Source: Welwitschia mirabilis (taxonomy: Eukaryota; Gnetophyta; Gnetopsida; Welwitschiales). From it: a stretch of 48,265 nucleotides of DNA. Below, one piece after another: positions 43,662 through 48,265 of the stretch; position 1 is the first letter of the stretch, and each line of letters begins with the position of its first letter. The DNA is taken from the NCBI GenBank assembly GCA_051453625.1, contig JBOZIK010000001.1, positions 39,170,526 to 39,218,790 on the forward strand, in the 5' to 3' direction. The position numbers and the translations under genes are program-made. The notes below the pieces were generated by a model. It saw only the letters and a program-made list of their open reading frames with translations, did not search any database and had not been told where the DNA came from.

Positions 43662-44631
43662 TCTCATGTGATAATAAAAAATGAATTCTTTGTTTTCCTA
43701 TTATCTCTTCTTGTGCTGTGACACTCATTTGCCATATGATCAAATCCTTTGCATGAATAGCATTGAATTTTTTTATCTTTTTCTTGCTTCTTTCTATGTT
43801 TTAAATAACTCCTTTTGAGTTTTTACTTGATTTTCATTCTTTTTTCTTTCTATGTAGAAACTTCCTAAATCTTCTGGCTGGAGAGCCACTTCATCATTAT
43901 CCAAGTTCTCATCTGACCTGTTATATCTGTAGTTTTTCTACACACATTTTAAAGCAATACATTTCTTCTTATCTTTAACAAATTTAAGTTCATAGGTTTG
44001 CAAATTACCTTGTAGTTCTTCTAGTGCTATTACATTTATGTTTTTGCTCTCCTCCATGGTTGTAACCTTTAGTTTAAGTCTCTTAGGTAAAAATCTCAAG
44101 ACCTTCCTTACCATCTTTCCTTTATCCAATCATTCTCTAAGGCTTACCATCAAGTTTACGATATTAGTGAGTCTAGTAAAGAATTCTTGCAAGATCTCCT
44201 CTTTATCTATATGGATGTCTTCAAATTTTAAAATAACCATTTGAATTTTTACTTACTTTATAGTTGAGGTTCATTTATGTGCTACTTCAAAAATGTCCCA
44301 AGCTTCTTTAGCATGATTACAGTTCGCTATACACTTAAAATCATCTGCACAAACTACACAAAATATGGCATTAAGAGCAAAGACATCTATTATGGCTTTT
44401 GACTTGTCAGTAAAGGTCCATTGATCTTAGGCTTTAGGAACTAAGATAGTATTATTGTTGACATCCATTTGAGTTGATATAGGCACAAAATGACCTTTAT
44501 AAATAACTTCTTCTATATCGGCATCCAAAGATCTAATAAATATTCTCATTTTGGCTTTTCTAGTAAGTATAGTTTAACTCATCAAACATGGATGGATGAC
44601 CCATGGAAAAACCATAAGATGGATTATTCAT
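43641..44631 (-). pseudogene. Copia gag polyprotein with intact CCHC zinc knuckle
   Basis: Ty1/copia gag, UBN2 type, on the minus strand. It starts at ATG 44631 (MNNPSYGFSMG); then IRSLDADIEEVIYKGHFVPI, QWTFTDKSKAIIDVFALNAI, HAKEAWDIFEVAHK, GKMVRKVLRFLPKRLKLKVT, MEESKNINVIALEELQGNLQ and TYELKFVKDKK. The knuckle CYSCKGFDHMANEC lies at 43721-43762 and has perfect C-X2-C-X4-H-X4-C spacing. A few stops and frameshifts remain, but this is the best preserved gag in the window. It would form the particle and bind RNA. Confidence 0.85.
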
Positions 44632-44682
44632 TGTAGGGTTCTAAAGTCTAGATTAGTTAAAATTTAAATAAGACTTAACCTA

Positions 44683-44694
44683 GCTCTGATACCA
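44683..44694 (-). promoter_or_regulatory. Primer-binding site of copia composite C (initiator Met tRNA)
   Basis: The minus strand reads TGGTATCAGAGC, the standard plant copia primer site complementary to the 3' end of initiator tRNA-Met, two bases after the LTR end. It fixes 44697-46257 as the 5' LTR and the minus orientation. Confidence 0.9.
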
Positions 44695-44696
44695 AT

Positions 44697-46257
44697 TGAT
44701 AGGATTAAGAACCCTAGAGGGGGATGAATAGGTTCTTAAAAATTTAAATAAAGTATTCTAAAATGAATCAAAAATATATCAAAAACTTGCATAAAATAAT
44801 TCATTAATTTAAAAAATATATGAAAATAAAATCTAAAATAAGTAAAGAAAAAAACTAAGTGAAAGCACAAAATACCAAATAGATGCNNNNNNNNNNNNNN
44901 NNNNNNNNNNNNNNNNNNNNNNNNNNNNNNNNNNNNNNNNNNNNNNNNNNNNNNNNNNNNNNNNNNNNNNACTCTATTAGGTATTCTAAGTTTACCTATA
45001 ACCTTTACAAATAGACTTTTCTAGGCTTAGTATTAATCTTTGAATGGATTTTTCAGGGCTTAGTCTCAACCTTTGAACAGACTTTTTAAGGCTTAGTCTT
45101 AGCCTTTCACAATGTAGAAGAGTGATGTAATGATGTCAATATGCACAAATATTACTTGTTCTTGATACAGTAGATTTGATGGAGCTCTTTTCCTAGAGAT
45201 GTATAACAAATGAAGCACTAGATCTAACCTTGAATGTAGATGTAATATAGACAATAGATTTCTTGGTCAGGAGTCTAAATGCCAAGACTCAACAGTGAAT
45301 ATCACAAGATTTTAATACTAGTTCCTCAGATCTAAAAGATTAAAAAAATTAAAAAGGTTCTAAAAGATTATTTAGTCATCTGTCTCTTGGCTATTTATAT
45401 TAGAAGGATTTTAGGGTTTATTACTTTTGAAAATGCGCTTTCAATGGCTATAAACGGCTATAAAATGGCTATCTAATGGATACAAAATGGATAGAAATTT
45501 GAGTTATATCCTATTTGATGGCNNNNNNNNNNNNNNNNNNNNNNTAGTTAGTTTCATTTGGTACCATGATTTACACAAGTCACCCAAGTGAAATTTTTGG
45601 TCACCTCATATTCTTACAGCTTCATGTCCAGTTGACCTCATCTGGGTCTGGTTGATCTAGTCCATCCACCCACTATTAAATCTAGTCGCTTACTTGTCCT
45701 GATAAAGATCTTTCCAATTTCTAACATCAAGCCTAATTAATCCCTTCAGGTATCTAGTCAACCTTATGATGATTGCTTNNNNNNNNNNNNNNNNNNNNNN
45801 NNNNNNNNNNNNNNNNNNNNNNNNNNNNNNNNNNNNNNNNNNNNNNNNNNNNNNNNNNNNNNNNNNNNNNNNNNNNNNNNNNNNNNNNNNNNNNNNNNNN
45901 NNNNNNNNNNNNNNNNNNNNNNNNNNNNNNNNNNNNNNNNNNNNNNNNNNNNNNNNNNNNNNNNNNNNNNNNNNNNNNNNNNNNNNNNNNNNNNNNNNNN
46001 NNNNNNNNNNNNNNNNNNNNNNNNNNNNNNNNNNNNNNNNNNNNNNNNNNNNNNNNNNNNNNNNNNNNNNNNNNNNNNNNNNNNNNNNNNNNNNNNNNNN
46101 NNNNNNNNNNNNNNNNNNNNNNNNNNNNNNNNNNNNNNNNNNNNNNNNNNNNNNNNNNNNNNNNNNNNNNNNNNNNNNNNNNNAACATCTTCTGCACAAG
46201 AAACATAAAATTTGCTACATAAAAATCATTATTTTAACATCAAAACATATTCTAACA
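44697..46257 (-). mobile_element. 5' LTR of copia composite C (gaps 44887-44970, 45523-45544, 45779-46183)
   Basis: On the minus strand it starts TGTTAGAATATGTTTTGATG at 46257 and ends AATCCTATCA at 44697. It has the same length as the 3' LTR (1561 with gaps versus 1575). TATA-like TATAAATAG at 45391-45399 (minus). Differences from the 3' LTR are frequent (about 15 percent over the first 150 aligned bases by eye), so the insertion is old. Confidence 0.85.
45779..46183. other. Assembly gap (405 N)
   Basis: Run of N inside the copia 5' LTR. Four long frames drawn through it are artefacts. Confidence 0.99.
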
Positions 46258-46262
46258 AATGT
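46258..46262. repeat. Candidate target-site duplication of copia element C, right
   Basis: AATGT directly after the LTR end CTAACA, against GATGT at 35223-35227. Confidence 0.5.
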
Positions 46263-46959
46263 ATGATATTAAATAAATCAGAGCCATTCAAGATATTAAT
46301 ACCTTAAAAATTTGTATTCTAAAACTATAATTTATATATTTATAGTTATTTTTAAGTTAAATTTGATGTTTTCATGTAGTATCAACCATAAGAAATAAAA
46401 TTGATTCAATTTACTTTTTGAAAATTAAGGTAGTTAATTTTTCAAACTACCTATGGTGCTGATAAAGTGCTTTTTAAGAGTTAAGGTAGTTAATTTTTCC
46501 ACTATCTATGGTGCTGTAGTGCAATTTTCATGATTAAATTGATGTTTACTCAATAGTTTTGCCTAGTCAAATATGAATCACACATGAAGATACAATGGTT
46601 TTAGCAACTCCTTCACTAAAAATTAATCCAAATGCATGTATAAAGATTCTCCTCAATATCCAAACTCAAAGGATAATATTACTCTATCATTTTTATGTCA
46701 TTTTGATTTGATGAAATTAATTCTTAACCATTGAAAAAATATTTTCTACATCTCTCTCACATTTCATTACTTTGAAGTTGATCTTCTCTCTATATTAACT
46801 TTAGAAGTATTATAATGTGTATTATGAAATTGTTTACATTCTTAATCAAATCCTATCAATNNNNNNNNNNNNNNNNNNNNNNNNNNNNNNNNNNNNNNNN
46901 NNNNNNNNNNNNNNNNNNNNNNNNNNNNNNNNNNNNNNNNNNNNNNNNNNNNNNNNNNN
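46263..46959. other. AT-rich DNA with a short tandem hairpin repeat
   Basis: No gene recognised. Two units with AAGGTAGTTAATTTTTC start at 46427 and 46483; the first also contains the inverted repeat GGTAGTT...AACTACC. A 103-N run lies at 46861-46963. Confidence 0.45.
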
Positions 46960-46963
46960 NNNN

Positions 46964-47987
46964 AAAGTATTTTTGTGTTTTTCTTTTTAGATTAAAAATA
47001 AAAAGTATAATGTAAGAAAACAATAAAAAGTAAATATTATAATGTAATATAAATGAAATCTATTCTAAATGTAATATCTATCCAACTACCAAACCTTTTT
47101 GTTATAAATATTAGCCTTGCATGAACTAGATTAATTAAGGAAACTATTAATATCTCTAATCAACCTAAGCTATTAATTACATTGAATAGAATATAGAAAA
47201 CATGCAATGATTAGTCTATAAAATTTAAGATGCAAGGCAATGAAAATCCTAAACTAATGATTACAACCATAATAAAGGTTATCCTTGATGATCTATATCA
47301 ACTATAAAGCTATCACAAAATCATAACCAATACAAATAATAAGGGAGATATGCATTAATAAAACTAAAGAAACTTTTCATTACTATTGAACCAACATCCT
47401 ACTATAAAGTAATAGCACCTTAATGAAGAAGACATAGCCTAATACCAAGAAAGACCCCTCTCTACAAAAATGGATGAACCTCATACCCTTTAATATCTTG
47501 TCAAAAGATTTTCAAGTACCAAAGGAGATAAAAATTAGAGCAAGGGTGAAGGAGATAAAAATTATAAGTTTGGTAAATTTTAGTGCATTAGCTAAAATTA
47601 CATGTCAATCTAAATGTCATTCAAATGATGGTTGGGATGATGTTATTTAAGACAAGTTCCATATCAGCTTCCATCTTCAGTTCAATCAACATCCTTATCA
47701 ATGTATAAGTGGTGTCATTTGTACTATTGTCTAAATGATAAAATGAAAAATAGTCTTTTTAAAGGTCTTTTATCAAGTTAAATTGACCTTCTAGATCATT
47801 AATTTCTCCTCAAAATTTGAAGTATTAAAAATCATTCAAAATGCTTTCAAATGTGCTAGTGATTACATATTTCCATGATTTTCTCCTTGATTCTCAATCA
47901 TCATCAAAATACACTTAAACCTATTTAAATGTTTTGTAAAACTAATTGAAATACTCCATTAAAAACATAAAATTTGACATTGCAACA
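46964..47987 (-). mobile_element. 3' LTR of gypsy fragment F3 (minus strand)
   Basis: On the minus strand it starts TGTTGCAATGTCAAATTTTA at 47987. It follows the family LTR through features such as ATAGATCATCAAGGATAACC near 47280-47299 (compare 14252-14280). The lower end is uncertain; the family length puts it near 46900-47000, next to or within the 46861-46963 N run. Confidence 0.7.
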
Positions 47988-48000
47988 TAACCCCCCACTT
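47988..48000 (-). promoter_or_regulatory. Polypurine tract of gypsy fragment F3
   Basis: The minus strand reads AAGTGGGGGGTTA before the LTR start TGTTGCA, the least decayed tract of this family in the window. Confidence 0.75.
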
Positions 48001-48265
48001 AACCTTGTGAGTCCCTGACAAAGTAGATGAATAATTATAATTGTGAGCTAAATTAACTAAGATAAACATTAACTAGGGATATGTAAATCAAGTTTAGAAA
48101 TTTCATTATGTAAGATTACATCTTAGAATCAAATGAACCAAATGTTTTACCTTGGTAGATATTGTGATGATGTTGTTATCCAGTATGCCATCCAAATAAT
48201 TATGGCGATAATAAACTTTTAGAAATCTGACTGTAAAAGCAAATTCTTACAAGTATGCTCATCAA
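48001..48265 (-). mobile_element. 3' internal end of gypsy fragment F3, runs off the window
   Basis: Minus-strand sequence corresponding to 6623-6900 in element I, with GTCAGGGACTCACAAGG next to the purine tract and TAGCTCACAATTATAATTAT nearby. The rest of this element should lie beyond the window edge. Confidence 0.6.

Noticed and set aside
43527-43721. Poly-Ser plus-strand frame
   Set aside because: Antisense of the poly-Asp microsatellite in copia gag.
1-48265. tRNA genes, rRNA, CRISPR arrays, bacterial operons
   Set aside because: No cloverleaf, rRNA core or spacer-repeat array was seen. Direct repeats are of LTR or tandem type, and the pol and primer-site features point to plant nuclear DNA.

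Overview
The window is AT-rich plant repeat DNA, almost certainly from an angiosperm and probably from pericentromeric or other gene-poor heterochromatin. The evidence is (i) Ty3/gypsy pol domains of the plant Athila/Tat type, with a decayed primer-binding site that fits plant tRNA-Asp; (ii) a Ty1/copia element with an initiator-Met-tRNA primer-binding site and plant-type CCHC gag; (iii) no host gene that I can support. The species cannot be fixed. Every coding region is degenerate, with stops, frameshifts or deletions. The scaffold has about 20 runs of N.

Layout. 1-2289: AT-rich, nothing recognisable. 2290-24600: one old plus-strand gypsy element (called H here) with 5' LTR 2290-3469+, gag, pol, polypurine tract 23277-23289 and 3' LTR 23290-24600. 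H is split in its gag by a minus-strand gypsy element of the same family (called I, 5543-15045). I has both LTRs, a tRNA-Asp-like primer site, gag and protease, but no reverse transcriptase, RNase H or integrase. A 5-bp target duplication (AAATG/GAATG) flanks I, and the gag reading frame of H resumes after it. 24601-29235: a partial repeat of the H 3' LTR block, short tandem repeats and an unclassified repeat (R1). 29236-31560: 3' end and LTR of another gypsy copy (F1). 31561-34215: unclassified sequence including a second R copy. 34216-35222: minus-strand gypsy protease fragment (F2). 35228-46257: a composite minus-strand copia element (C) with 5' LTR, primer site, gag with an intact CCHC knuckle, a protease motif, then a pol cut off in the pre-integrase segment and replaced by a cargo ORF (ORF X) of the putative plant transposon protein type. 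The [pre-integrase fragment - ORF X] block and the [tail - LTR] block are each present twice. 46258-48265: AT-rich DNA and the 3' LTR of another minus-strand gypsy copy (F3) that runs off the window.

No element here can move on its own: H has a lesioned RT and integrase, I and C lack most of pol, and the rest are fragments. I and C look like non-autonomous derivatives that would have depended on proteins from relatives. An important caution is that almost every direct duplication in the window starts or ends exactly at an N run. Some of the apparent tandem structure may therefore come from assembling divergent copies or haplotypes side by side.
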